From positions 1,922,001 to 1,986,000 of the forward strand of contig NZ_CP007212.1 in the NCBI RefSeq assembly GCF_001411805.1: DNA of 64,000 bases. Direction: 5' to 3'. Each line of letters begins with the position of its first letter. The first letter of the stretch is position 1. This stretch comes from Burkholderia plantarii (GTDB taxonomy: Bacteria; Pseudomonadota; Gammaproteobacteria; Burkholderiales; Burkholderiaceae). The notes below the pieces were generated by a model. It had not been told where the DNA came from. It ran no database searches and was given only the letters and a program-made list of their open reading frames with translations. Of the stretch, positions 29,424 through 37,264 are shown piece by piece. The position numbers were made by a program, and so were the translations under genes.

Positions 29424-29747
29424 ACCTGTGCAGGCTTGGCGCGGTCATTAGATGGACGTCGTGGTGCGTGTAAGAGAGGCGGTGGACCCATCGCGTGCAG
29501 CGAGTCAGGCTGCGTTTGATGTAAACGTCGTGTTTATTTCTGGATCGACGGCCTCACCCGACCCGTTCACGTTGATCCGTATGGCGAAGCGTCACGAGAG
29601 GGAAGTCTCGATTCTTCAAGATTAGCGGATTTTGGAAAAAATCATCGAAGTCGAGATAAAACGCAGGAAGGCGTGAATCAGCGTGACGAGAACTATTTGG
29701 AAAGACCGGTGTCGTTCCGCGGCGCGACATCCATATTTATCCATCGA
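29424..29747. other. Region between IS3 remnant and repressor gene
   Basis: This 324 bp stretch is more AT-rich than the core. The only open frame (29452-29625, 57 residues, no good ribosome site) is not convincing. I see no RNA gene or repeat. Confidence 0.4.
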
Positions 29748-30254
29748 TCAGCGCACGGCCTCGTCTTTTCGAGGCCGCGTGCTTCGTGGCGAATCGTTCG
29801 CGAGAAAGAGTTCCAGCGTCCGCTGCAGGGCCTCAAATATCTCGTTGGAAATTCCCGCACCGTCTGCGGCAATAATCGAGTCGATCAGCGTTTGAGCGGC
29901 CGGGCTGCATTTTCTCAGGGCCGCGTTGTCGGCGGTCTGGTGATTCGGTGTCAGCTCGGCGTGCAGGTCGTCCGACGCAAATTCCAGCCCCTTGCCATCC
30001 TCGATCCAGGTCGCGTCGATACCCAGCATCTTCTGTGCGAGCAGGCGCCCCTCCTTGGACACGCCGTGACCGCGATAAGCCCAGTTGTTCAACACTTGCT
30101 CGCTTTTGTTGAGCGCGCGCGCGAGGTCCGCAAGTCGCACGATCGTGCGATCCTTCCTATTGGCCGCGGCAAGGAGCCGCGCGACAGACGCGTGCATTGG
30201 CTTTTCCATGCGCGCAATGTTGGCGCAAGTGCTCGCCTTGTTGATAAACGTCAT
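29748..30254 (-). CDS. Phage-type repressor with helix-turn-helix domain
   Basis: The 168-residue product has a phage repressor N-terminal domain: VRLADLARALNKSEQVLNNWAYRG is the helix-turn-helix, followed by HGVSKEGRLLAQKMLGIDAT and WIEDG, a pattern shared by many prophage CI-like proteins. The C-terminal half is short and shows no recognisable Ser-Lys LexA-type protease, so self-cleavage after DNA damage is doubtful. A palindromic operator (30266-30286) lies directly upstream. An internal ATG at 30209 is an alternative start. It probably silences the tail/lysis module. Confidence 0.75.
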   Translation of the reverse strand: MTFINKASTCANIARMEKPMHASVARLLAAANRKDRTIVRLADLARALNKSEQVLNNWAYRGHGVSKEGRLLAQKMLGIDATWIEDGKGLEFASDDLHAELTPNHQTADNAALRKCSPAAQTLIDSIIAADGAGISNEIFEALQRTLELFLANDSPRSTRPRKDEAVR

Positions 30255-30265
30255 GTTTGATTTTT

Positions 30266-30286
30266 AATTAAACATAGTGTTTAATT
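30266..30286. promoter_or_regulatory. Repressor operator palindrome
   Basis: Perfect 9-bp arms AATTAAACA and TGTTTAATT surround TAG, immediately in front of the repressor start. A further half site, TGTTTGAT, lies at 30254-30261. This is the layout of a phage switch region. Confidence 0.75.
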
Positions 30287-30311
30287 GCGCCATGAATGTC
30301 ATCGCAATTAA
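30281..30311. promoter_or_regulatory. Second inverted repeat in the switch region
   Basis: TTAATTGCG (30281-30289) and CGCAATTAA (30303-30311) are separated by 13 bases and share six bases with the operator palindrome. It covers a potential ATG (30292) on the plus strand. Confidence 0.6.
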
Positions 30312-30845
30312 GCAAGGCACAGCGTCAGGCCACCGATTGATTGGCAGCGGCGGCGGTTATCGGAAATTCACCCACGCGCTTCACATGGACGCCGCCCGCG
30401 CGGCTCGGTACGCACGGACTGCCGGCCGGCGCGGCAGGCCCGCACCGGCCGGCACCGTGCCGCCTGTCGGGACCGCCAGGGTTCCGATGGAGATTGCTAG
30501 GCCGCTTCGCAACTTCCAGCCACCGCCGGGCGCGCGCGATGCATCGGCCGGAACACCCTCGAGCCAATTGACGGCGCTGCTGTTCCGCCGTGCTTTTTCC
30601 TTGCGCAGCAACAAACCGGTGACGCTGACCATGCAGGCACGCCACATGTCCGGCGTCCGTGCCGAGAGTGGCGAACGCCGCCGTGACCGCTCACGACGGC
30701 CCGGTTTCATCGCGGCAATCGACGGCGAGGATGGGATGAAAAGCGGGCCTTGAAGACTCCGAGACACGTTGATATGAGGGATGCCGGCGGGCATCTCCCG
30801 ACGACGCTATCCCGCCGCGGCTCTGGATGCCGTGGCGCCTGAGGG
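30312..30845. other. Region with no convincing gene
   Basis: Opposite the repressor one expects a Cro-like or early gene on the plus strand. The open frame from 30292 (MNVIAIKQGTASGHRLIG...) has no recognisable domain and becomes Arg/Pro-rich. A minus-strand frame (30381-30794) is equally unremarkable. I infer decayed early-region DNA. Confidence 0.4.
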
Positions 30846-31124
30846 TCAGTCGGCCTCCGTGCCGGATACAGTGGTGTCGGTGCCATCGGGCTCCGGTCCG
30901 GGCGGGAGATCCAGATAGACGTTCACCACGATCTCGTCGGTTCGATAGCGAAACACCCGGCCGATCACGATGAAGGTCTGCGTGCCGCCGGCCAGATCGG
31001 TCTCGAGGAAATCGCCGGTTTGCGGAAAGGGGGCGCCGGTTTCGTAGTGAAACATCGTGTTGTCGGCACCCGACAGGGCTTCGCGTGCTCTGTCGGTGTA
31101 ATTCAGGTTGATGGTCGTCGCCAT
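30846..31124 (-). CDS. Small hypothetical protein of the accessory region
   Basis: The 92-residue product MATTINLNYTDRAREALSGA... reads FHYETGAPFPQTGDFLETDL, then FIVIGRVFRYRTDEIVVNVY and an acidic tail. It looks like a small all-beta protein without signal or membrane segment. Codon use and the fully sensible sequence suggest a real gene. I do not recognise it; small proteins of this kind often sit next to phage regulators. The frame is also open to 31229. Confidence 0.55.
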   Translation of the reverse strand: MATTINLNYTDRAREALSGADNTMFHYETGAPFPQTGDFLETDLAGGTQTFIVIGRVFRYRTDEIVVNVYLDLPPGPEPDGTDTTVSGTEAD

Positions 31125-31429
31125 GCAAACCCCGCTGTTTAAGTTGAGGGAGGATAAGAACTTCAATTTTCGCACGACGCGGTTGGTGTCTTTCAATATT
31201 GACACGGCGGCCGGCGCGCCGATGCACATCAGATTTCGAAACGAAGCGAAACGGCATCGGTGCGCGGCAGGCCGATTTCCGATCGGGCGGATGTAGATAC
31301 ATTCCAGGTGCCTAAAATTCCAAACGGGTATCGAAAATGATTTGCACTTCTAATCAGAACGTGCGGTCTTGTCATGACGTATTGCCGGCTCGAATCAGTA
31401 GAAACCGAGCGAGCACACCGGAGAGAACG
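31125..31429. promoter_or_regulatory. AT-rich divergent promoter region
   Basis: This 305 bp stretch separates the minus-strand 92-residue gene from the plus-strand regulator pair. It is clearly more AT-rich than the surroundings and so a likely promoter region. No clear operator was found by eye. Confidence 0.4.
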
Positions 31430-31624
31430 ATGAAAATCATGCACGGGAAGCGATCCACTCACGCCGCCGCGTCAAGCCGGAAGAGCGACAGCGTCGATAC
31501 GGTCGAACGATTGCCGGAAGGGCAGCAGGCACCGTTGTCCTCGCGTGTTGCAAGCCAGGTTTCCGGCAGCGCAGCTTGGCTCGATAGATCGCGAGAGCTA
31601 TCGGCGGCGATACAGGTGCCGTGA
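31430..31624 (+). CDS. Small hypothetical protein coupled to the HTH regulator
   Basis: The 64-residue product MKIMHGKRSTHAAASSRKSD... is Ser/Ala-rich and basic at the N-terminus. GGAGAG lies 5 bases before the ATG. Its stop overlaps the next start in TGATG, so translation of the regulator at 31624 probably depends on it. No family recognised. Confidence 0.55.
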   Translation: MKIMHGKRSTHAAASSRKSDSVDTVERLPEGQQAPLSSRVASQVSGSAAWLDRSRELSAAIQVP

Positions 31625-32214
31625 TGAGCGAGATCGTATTCAAGTCGGCGTTCGACGCGGTCCGCTTTGCGCTCTGTTATTCGTCGCAGCAGTATGGGGA
31701 GACGATCCTGGCGAAGCACGTCGATGCTTCGAAAAAAGGCTCCGGGATGGGGCTGGTCGGATTGGACGGCGCTGCCCAGGTTGGCATGATCCGCCGCGAG
31801 ATCGAGAGCCTGTCGGAGTTGCATCTTGCCGTGATCGTCGCGCGCGCGGCGCCTCGGCAATTGCCCTGCGATTGCGGCAGACCTTGTTGTTCGCACTGGC
31901 GGCCGAACGGCGAGTGGCAGGCGGCCGTTGCCTGGTTGACCGATGCGTCGATGGCGCACTGCTCGGGTTGCTCGCATTACCGCGTGCGGCGGGCGATCAT
32001 CGAAAAGACCTTCGGCGCAAAGGTCAATCTGGTGGACATCGCACACACGTGCGGCGTGCATATCAATACGGTGAGCAAACACAATACGACGATTCGGAAA
32101 TGGCTCGATGGTGATCAACGCACCGGCACCACCGGCGTCATGCAGGCGGCATGGGCGAAGCTCGAACAGCGATTCATCGAGATCGGACTGGTCGAAACGA
32201 ATGCCGCGACCTGA
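31624..32214 (+). CDS. Cys-rich helix-turn-helix regulator, candidate late-gene activator/antiterminator
   Basis: The 196-residue product has a Cys cluster (LPCDCGRPCCSHW near residue 80 and HCSGCSHYRVRR near 118), suggesting a zinc site. A C-terminal helix-turn-helix follows: VNLVDIAHTCGVHINTVSKH. This combination resembles phage late regulators of the Q/antitermination or positive-control kind, but I cannot name the family. It lies between the repressor region and the tail genes and is followed by a terminator at 32320. A role in switching on the tail operon is inferred from position. Confidence 0.65.
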   Translation: MSEIVFKSAFDAVRFALCYSSQQYGETILAKHVDASKKGSGMGLVGLDGAAQVGMIRREIESLSELHLAVIVARAAPRQLPCDCGRPCCSHWRPNGEWQAAVAWLTDASMAHCSGCSHYRVRRAIIEKTFGAKVNLVDIAHTCGVHINTVSKHNTTIRKWLDGDQRTGTTGVMQAAWAKLEQRFIEIGLVETNAAT

Positions 32215-32319
32215 CGTCCCAGGTTGCCATTTAGGATGACGATGTTCTTGACGATGTGTGTTCGGCACACAATAATGTGAAACATCAGATACACGTCATT
32301 CGTGTGTCCAGAGTCAGAA

Positions 32320-32343
32320 GCCCGCGATCTCGCGGGCTTTTTT
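32320..32343 (+). terminator. Terminator downstream of the HTH regulator
   Basis: AGCCCGCG, loop ATCT, CGCGGGCT and a T-run. The T-run plus AT (32338-32345) is the target site of the ISL3 element, so the hairpin itself is intact. Confidence 0.85.
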
Positions 32344-32345
32344 AT
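32338..32345. repeat. Left target-site duplication of the ISL3 element
   Basis: TTTTTTAT at 32338-32345 is repeated exactly at 33650-33657. Eight bases is the usual ISL3 duplication length. Confidence 0.9.
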
Positions 32346-33649
32346 GGTTCATCGCGGATTACCGGGGAACGCGGCGCGGATTTTGAGGAAGAAATACTCC
32401 TCGTCGCGATACCCATAAGCGCGGCGCTTGATGACCTTGATCGTGTTGTTGATGCCCTCGACCACGCTGGTATTGAGCGGGTGCCGGCAGCGCGCGACGA
32501 TGCCGTGCCAATAGCCTTGCAGGCGCCGGGCGAACAACTCGAGCGCAGCGATCCCGCTTTGCGCCGCCTGCTCTATCCAATGCTCCCAGGCCTTTTGGGC
32601 CCACGCCGGTTTGCGATAGAACCAGAGCCGCTTGAGTTCATCGCGTAGCAGATAGACACATAACAGCGGCTGGTTGGCCTCCAGCAACTCCTTCAGATGC
32701 ACCGACTGTTCCGGTTTGAGATTGCGCCGGTTGCGCAGCAGCAGCCAGCGGCTGGACTTCAGAACCTTTCGCGCCGGCCGGTCGTGGCGCAGTTGATTGG
32801 CTTGATCGACACGAACGCGGTCAATGACCTCGCGTCCGTATTTGGCAACGACATGGAACAGGTCGTAGACGATCTCGGCCTGTGGGCAATGCGCATTGAT
32901 CTCCAGCTCGTAGGCCGTCGTCATGTCGATGGCAACCGCTTCGATGCGCTTGGCGACGCCTGGCGGAAGCTGCTCGAAGAAGGCTCGGGCCGTCTCGCGT
33001 GAGCGTCCCTGACCGATCCACAGCACTTGACGGCCAATCGGATCGACGACCACCGTGGCGTAACGGTGACCTTTGTGAAGTGCGAATTCGTCCATCGCCA
33101 AATAGCGGATGGATGACCAGTCCGGATCCCTTACTCGAGCACGCAAACGGGCCTTGTCGATCGATTTGACTGTATGCCAGCCTAAATCGTAAAAGGCCGC
33201 CACTGCCTGCACACTGGCCGCCTGAAGCAGCTTCTCGCAGGCTTTGGCAAACCGCTCCGTGACACGCTGGTAGCGGCCCAACCAGTCCAGTTTCTCCAGT
33301 CTCGGACCGCCACAGTGATCGCACCACACTCGTCGACGCGGCACGTGCAACACGACACGATATTCAAACAGTGGCAGATCGCGCACTCTGCGAATCGACG
33401 TCTCGTGGATCTGCGAGCAACGCGCCCCGCATTGCTCGCAGAGCATCACCTTGCCTACCGGTTTCAGATACAGCGCGAGCGTGCGGCCTTCGCCTTGTGG
33501 CCACTCCACCCGCTCCAGCCGATAGCCCGTCCAGCAGCCCAGCGCTTGCAATGCCTTGCGATCGAGCACTTCATCCTCCAACGCCTTGCTTGAAAGACGT
33601 CAGATTACAAAACTGCTCGCCACGGCTCCACGGAATCCTGCGATGAACC
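32346..33649 (-). mobile_element. Complete ISL3-family insertion sequence (1304 bp)
   Basis: Imperfect terminal inverted repeats of about 25 bp bound it. The left end reads GGTTCATCGCGGATTACCGG. The right end, on the other strand, reads GGTTCATCGCAGGATTCCGT. An exact 8-bp target duplication TTTTTTAT flanks it. One transposase gene fills it. The perfect duplication and intact ORF indicate a recent insertion. Confidence 0.93.
32349..33581 (-). CDS. ISL3-family transposase
   Basis: The 410-residue product has the ISL3 layout: an N-terminal zinc finger (CEQCGARCSQIH, then CDHCGGPR), an HTH region, and the DDE catalytic domain starting at YLAMDEFALHKGHRYATVVV. IDMTTAYELEINAHCPQAEI and VYDLFHVVAKYGREV follow, and the C-terminal block NTSVVEGINNTIKVIKRRAY with GYRDEEYFFLKIRA. 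The stop codon lies inside the left inverted repeat. Full length, no frameshift, so potentially active. Confidence 0.95.
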   Translation of the reverse strand: MEDEVLDRKALQALGCWTGYRLERVEWPQGEGRTLALYLKPVGKVMLCEQCGARCSQIHETSIRRVRDLPLFEYRVVLHVPRRRVWCDHCGGPRLEKLDWLGRYQRVTERFAKACEKLLQAASVQAVAAFYDLGWHTVKSIDKARLRARVRDPDWSSIRYLAMDEFALHKGHRYATVVVDPIGRQVLWIGQGRSRETARAFFEQLPPGVAKRIEAVAIDMTTAYELEINAHCPQAEIVYDLFHVVAKYGREVIDRVRVDQANQLRHDRPARKVLKSSRWLLLRNRRNLKPEQSVHLKELLEANQPLLCVYLLRDELKRLWFYRKPAWAQKAWEHWIEQAAQSGIAALELFARRLQGYWHGIVARCRHPLNTSVVEGINNTIKVIKRRAYGYRDEEYFFLKIRAAFPGNPR

Positions 33650-33657
33650 TTTTTTAT
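33650..33657. repeat. Right target-site duplication of the ISL3 element
   Basis: TTTTTTAT, identical to 32338-32345. Confidence 0.9.
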
Positions 33658-33824
33658 TTGCGGGTCATCCGTGCATGGCGGCCTCGACCGCCCATCGGTG
33701 GCGGTCAGTTTCATTCGAATTGGCGTGCCGGCGGCGTGTAGAAATTCGACGCTCGGCGCACGAGCGGGCCGTCAGCTTGCCAACGCTGTCTGCAGACCGA
33801 AGTTACACATCATCCCCGTCATCA

Positions 33825-33849
33825 GGGCCGCTACGCGCGGCCCTTTTTT
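33825..33849 (+). terminator. Hairpin terminator directly before the tail operon
   Basis: GGGCCGC, loop TACGC, GCGGCCC, T6, and then ATTGGAG with a ribosome site 4 bases on. It stands between any upstream promoter and the tail genes, so read-through or antitermination would be needed unless a promoter lies in the few bases after it. Confidence 0.8.
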
Positions 33850-33862
33850 ATTGGAGCGACCT

Positions 33863-34093
33863 ATGGCATCACTCGACGCCAACGACGTTTCACGCGATTC
33901 CGTTCGCGTGGATGCCGGACCCGTCTGCCGCCGAACGGCATCCAGCGGTCCCGAATGCGTTTGCGCGAACGGCATCGATCGCGCCGGCCGGTTCGCCGAC
34001 GCCGCAACGAGCGAAATACACGTCGTCTCGGATCATTTCGCCGAAGCGAGCGCAGATGGCGTGCCCTTATCGGAGCGCCGCCATGAACGATAG
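33863..34093 (+). CDS. Short ORF at the head of the tail operon, unknown
   Basis: ATG at 33863 with GGAG 7 bases upstream opens a 76-residue frame (MASLDANDVSRDSVRVDAGP... SERRHER) that overlaps the start of the next gene by 11 bases. The protein has no recognisable family. A second frame through the same bases (HAIPFAWMPDPSAAERHPAV...) also looks plausible, so this may be the decayed 3' end of a head-tail connector gene. The ribosome site is good, the product uncertain. Confidence 0.35.
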   Translation: MASLDANDVSRDSVRVDAGPVCRRTASSGPECVCANGIDRAGRFADAATSEIHVVSDHFAEASADGVPLSERRHER

Positions 34094-34685
34094 CTCGACC
34101 GGCGGATACCTGACGCCGGCCAGCGCTCAACCGCCGATCGAGGACGATGGACTTGACGAGTTGCTCGGCGAATTGATCGCGGGCGTCACGACACTCCCCC
34201 CCGATGCCGTCTGGCCCGTGGGGAAGGCCACCCCGCTGTCGACGCCGAGTCCGTATGCCGATGGATGTGTCTTCGGCATCCACTCGCTTTGCTCCGACGC
34301 CGGACCGGTGATTCGTCACGACGGCACCGGCGAGGGTCGCGATTGCTACGTGCAGCATCAGGAAATCGAGGTGCTTTGCCGTTTCTCTGGTCCTCAGGCA
34401 CGGAGTTACGCACAGCGTCTCGCCGACGGACTTGCCATGCCGCAGAACCGCGAGCCATTGCAACTGCACGACATGGCGTTCGCCGGAGCCAGCCCGATTC
34501 GGGCATCGCCCGAACCCGTCGATCGGCAAGCCGATCAACCCGCGGCGTACCGCTACGACATCACCGTATCGCTGCGCCGCAAGCTCACCCGGACCTATGC
34601 GGTCCTCAACCTTCGTTCGGCCAGCGCGGCGATGACGACCGATTCGTCGACGCCCGCGTCCGACATTTCATCCGTCCACTCCTAA
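34083..34685 (+). CDS. Phage neck terminator protein (LIC_12616 family)
   Basis: The 200-residue product caps the head-proximal end of a contractile tail. Sequence features of the family are [40 protein letters not shown] (its strand-rich centre) and [20 protein letters not shown] near the C-terminus. I take the ATG at 34083, with GGAG 6 bases upstream, and ignore the 136 extra codons of the open frame. It is the first clear structural gene; no portal, capsid or terminase gene precedes it. The sheath gene follows 11 bases later. Confidence 0.8.
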   Translation: MNDSSTGGYLTPASAQPPIEDDGLDELLGELIAGVTTLPPDAVWPVGKATPLSTPSPYADGCVFGIHSLCSDAGPVIRHDGTGEGRDCYVQHQEIEVLCRFSGPQARSYAQRLADGLAMPQNREPLQLHDMAFAGASPIRASPEPVDRQADQPAAYRYDITVSLRRKLTRTYAVLNLRSASAAMTTDSSTPASDISSVHS

Positions 34686-34696
34686 GGAGGATCAGC

Positions 34697-36172
34697 ATGT
34701 CCAACGGATTGCCCGTGTCGCGTTTGATCAACGTGACGATCAACATGTCGCCGCTTGCGGCGCAAGGTGCAAGTCTCAATACCGCGCTCGTCCTCGGACC
34801 GTCGGCCGTGATCGACACAGCCGAGCGCGCCCGAACATACGGCGGCATCGATGAGGTGGCCGCCGACTTCGGCACCGGTTCGCCCGAGTATGCCGCCGCG
34901 GCGCTCTACTTCAACCAGATGCCGCAACCTCAGTCGCTGATGATCGGCCGCTGGGCGAAGACGGCGAGCGCCGGCTCGTTGCGCGGCGGCGCGCTGTCGG
35001 TCGAGCAGCAGGAGATGAGTGCCTGGAACGAGGTGACGGCCGGCGCATTCGATCTGCCGATCGATGGCGAGGTCAAGACGATCAGCGGCGTCGACCTCGC
35101 CGATCAGACCAACCTGAACGGCGTCGCCGCCGTGATCAACGCCAAGCTGACGGGCGCGGTGATCGCCTGGACCGGGTCGCGGTTCGTCGTCACCTCGCGC
35201 TCGAGCGGCGCGGAATCGACGATCGGCTACGCGAGTTCGCCGCAGAGCGGCACCGATCTGTCGACCATGCTCGGCCTGACCAACGAGCTGGCCGGCGTGC
35301 CCGCTTCCGGCACGGCGCCCGAGCAGCCGGCCGAGGCCGTGGCGGTGCTGCTGGACCGCTTCGCCGGCCAGTTCCTCGCCATGACGTTCGCGGATTCGTC
35401 CATCACCGATGCCCAGCACATCGCGGTCGCGAAGCTGGTCGAAGCGGATCAGCGCCATCTCTACGGCGTCACAACCCGCAACCCGCAGACGCTGGACGCA
35501 ACGGTTTCGACCGATCTGGCGAGCAGCCTCAAGGCACTCGAACTGAAATACACGATCGTGCAGTATTCGAGCACCTCGCCGTATGCCGTCACGTCGCTGC
35601 TCGGCCGTCTGCTGACGGTGAACTTCAATGGCAACAGCACGACCATCACGCTGATGTTCAAGCAGGAGCCGAGCGTGGCGGCCGAGCAGTTGTCCAGCAC
35701 CGAGGCGAACGTGCTGCAGACGAAGCGCTGCAACGTGTTCGTCGGGTATGGCAACGACACCTCGATCGTCCAGTACGGCGTGACGCCGAGCGGCATCTTC
35801 ATGGATTCGATCTACAACGCGATCTGGTTCCGCAATCGCGTGGAGACGGATCTGTTCAACCTGCTGTATCAGAGCCCGACCAAGATTCCCCAGACCGACG
35901 CCGGCAACGCACTGATCGCCGCGGTGATCTCGGCCGCGTGCGAGGCCGCCGTCAACAACGGCTATCTCGCTCCCGGCGTGTGGAATTCGGCAGGGTTCGG
36001 CGCATTGAGCCAGGGCGACACGCTGGCGAAAGGCTACTACGTCTATACGCCGCCGATCGCCCGGCAATCCCAGGCCGACCGCGAGGCGCGCAAGTCGGTG
36101 GTATTCCAGATTGCGGCGAAGGAGGCCGGTGCGATTCATGGCGCCGACATCGCCGTCAACGTTAATCGATAA
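34697..36172 (+). CDS. Contractile tail sheath protein (DUF3383 family)
   Basis: The 491-residue product polymerises around the tail tube and contracts to drive the tube through the target envelope. It starts [20 protein letters not shown], and the family pattern [40 protein letters not shown] and [20 protein letters not shown] is clear. The conserved C-terminal part [20 protein letters not shown] with [20 protein letters not shown] is also complete. AAGGAGG precedes the ATG. Family recognised from memory, not by search. Confidence 0.88.
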   Translation: MSNGLPVSRLINVTINMSPLAAQGASLNTALVLGPSAVIDTAERARTYGGIDEVAADFGTGSPEYAAAALYFNQMPQPQSLMIGRWAKTASAGSLRGGALSVEQQEMSAWNEVTAGAFDLPIDGEVKTISGVDLADQTNLNGVAAVINAKLTGAVIAWTGSRFVVTSRSSGAESTIGYASSPQSGTDLSTMLGLTNELAGVPASGTAPEQPAEAVAVLLDRFAGQFLAMTFADSSITDAQHIAVAKLVEADQRHLYGVTTRNPQTLDATVSTDLASSLKALELKYTIVQYSSTSPYAVTSLLGRLLTVNFNGNSTTITLMFKQEPSVAAEQLSSTEANVLQTKRCNVFVGYGNDTSIVQYGVTPSGIFMDSIYNAIWFRNRVETDLFNLLYQSPTKIPQTDAGNALIAAVISAACEAAVNNGYLAPGVWNSAGFGALSQGDTLAKGYYVYTPPIARQSQADREARKSVVFQIAAKEAGAIHGADIAVNVNR

Positions 36173-36186
36173 AGGAGCAATTCACG

Positions 36187-36627
36187 ATGGCAACGTACAG
36201 TTTTCAGGACGTCACCGCGACGCTGGTCGGCCCCGGTGGGGCCTTTTCTCTCGGCTATGGCGAGGCGAACGCGACCGAGGGCATCTCGATCTCGCGTGCC
36301 GCGAGCAGCAACACGATGTCGATCGGTGCCGACGGCGAGGGGATGCACAGCCTGAGTGCAAACAAGTCCGGGCAGGTGAAGCTGCATTATCTGAAGACCG
36401 CGCCCATCAACGCGAAGCTGATGGCGCTCTACGACGCGCAGCAACTGGACAGCAGCCAGTGGGGCAAGAACCTGATCGAGGTCGGGCAATCGGCGGCCGG
36501 TGATCTCTATAGCGCACGCGGTTGCGCGTTCAGCAAGGTGCCGGATATGACGTACAAGGCCGACACCGACATCGTGGAATGGGTATTCGATGCGATCAAG
36601 ATCGACGGCATCCTCGGAACCTACTGA
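36187..36627 (+). CDS. Tail tube protein (DUF3277/phage structural protein)
   Basis: The 146-residue product forms the inner tube inside the sheath. It begins MATYSFQDVTATLVGPGGAF, contains SAARAASSNTMSIGADGEGM-like IAISRAASSNTMSIGADGEG and ends YKADTDIVEWVFDAIKIDGI, the pattern of this tube family, whose beta-barrel core resembles Hcp of type VI secretion. AAGGAG lies 8 bases before the ATG. Its place directly after the sheath gene is the usual order. Confidence 0.85.
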   Translation: MATYSFQDVTATLVGPGGAFSLGYGEANATEGISISRAASSNTMSIGADGEGMHSLSANKSGQVKLHYLKTAPINAKLMALYDAQQLDSSQWGKNLIEVGQSAAGDLYSARGCAFSKVPDMTYKADTDIVEWVFDAIKIDGILGTY

Positions 36628-36629
36628 CG

Positions 36630-37082
36630 ATGACCACTGAAACCGATCTGAACGGCACGCGCTATCAGATCGGCAAACTGAGCGCGATGCAGCAGTTCCA
36701 CGTGAGCCGCCGCATCGCGCCAGTGTTGCCGCCGCTGATTCTGGCGTACTTTGAACTGCAGGAATTCGAACCGCCGCTGGTGAAGAATCTGGCACCGCTC
36801 GCGACCTCGATCGAACCGGTGCTGGAAGCGCTCGCACGCATGAAGGATGAGGAGGCGGAATACGTCATCGGTGCCTGCATGCGCGTGGTGGAGCGTCGAC
36901 ACGGCAACGGCTGGGCGCGAGTCTGGTCGACGACGCAGGACATCTGCATGTTCGACGACATCGACATGGGCGTGATGCTCAATCTGACGGGCCGCGTGAT
37001 CATCGAAAACCTCGGCCCTTTTATTCAAGGGCTGCTTACCGACCCAGTGAGCAGCCCGACCGAGCCGACACCGGCTGGATGA
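36630..37082 (+). CDS. Tail assembly chaperone-like protein
   Basis: The 150-residue product begins MTTETDLNGTRYQIGKLSAM and reads QQFHVSRRIAPVLPPLILAY, mostly helical. It lies between tube and tape measure, where contractile phages have the chaperones that keep the tape measure soluble. The next small gene overlaps by four bases (ATGA). In other phages the two are made from one mRNA by a frameshift; here a coupled restart is more likely. Role inferred from position and resemblance. Confidence 0.75.
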   Translation: MTTETDLNGTRYQIGKLSAMQQFHVSRRIAPVLPPLILAYFELQEFEPPLVKNLAPLATSIEPVLEALARMKDEEAEYVIGACMRVVERRHGNGWARVWSTTQDICMFDDIDMGVMLNLTGRVIIENLGPFIQGLLTDPVSSPTEPTPAG

Positions 37083-37264
37083 GAGCGTTGCCGGGTGGCG
37101 AGGATTGGCTGCTCGAACCGGTCCGGCAGGGCTGGTGTCGTTACGAGTCATTGCTCGACGGCACGCTCGGCCTGGCCGATATCGCGCTGATGAACGACGC
37201 GATCGCGGTGCGGGCAGACAACGAGGCGGCCGCGAGCCGTAGACAGGAGAACAGGCATGGCTGA
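37079..37264 (+). CDS. Second tail chaperone-like small protein (DUF6889-type)
   Basis: The 61-residue product MRALPGGEDWLLEPVRQGWC... contains RYESLLDGTLGLADIALMND and matches my memory of a small phage protein encoded directly before tape measures. It overlaps both neighbours (four bases upstream, eight bases downstream), typical of tightly coupled phage genes. It probably assists tape measure assembly. Confidence 0.7.
   Translation: MRALPGGEDWLLEPVRQGWCRYESLLDGTLGLADIALMNDAIAVRADNEAAASRRQENRHG

Noticed and set aside
29452..29625. Open frame of 57 codons between the IS3 remnant and the repressor
   Set aside because: No ribosome site, no recognisable sequence, and it lies in decayed DNA. 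A real small gene cannot be fully excluded.
30292..30753. Cro-like gene opposite the repressor
   Set aside because: The ATG is in the right place, but the product has no helix-turn-helix and turns Arg/Pro-rich; no support beyond position.
37079..37264. Programmed ribosomal frameshift between the two tail chaperones
   Set aside because: The second ORF has its own ATG overlapping the stop (ATGA) and no clear slippery sequence was seen, so coupled reinitiation is the simpler reading.
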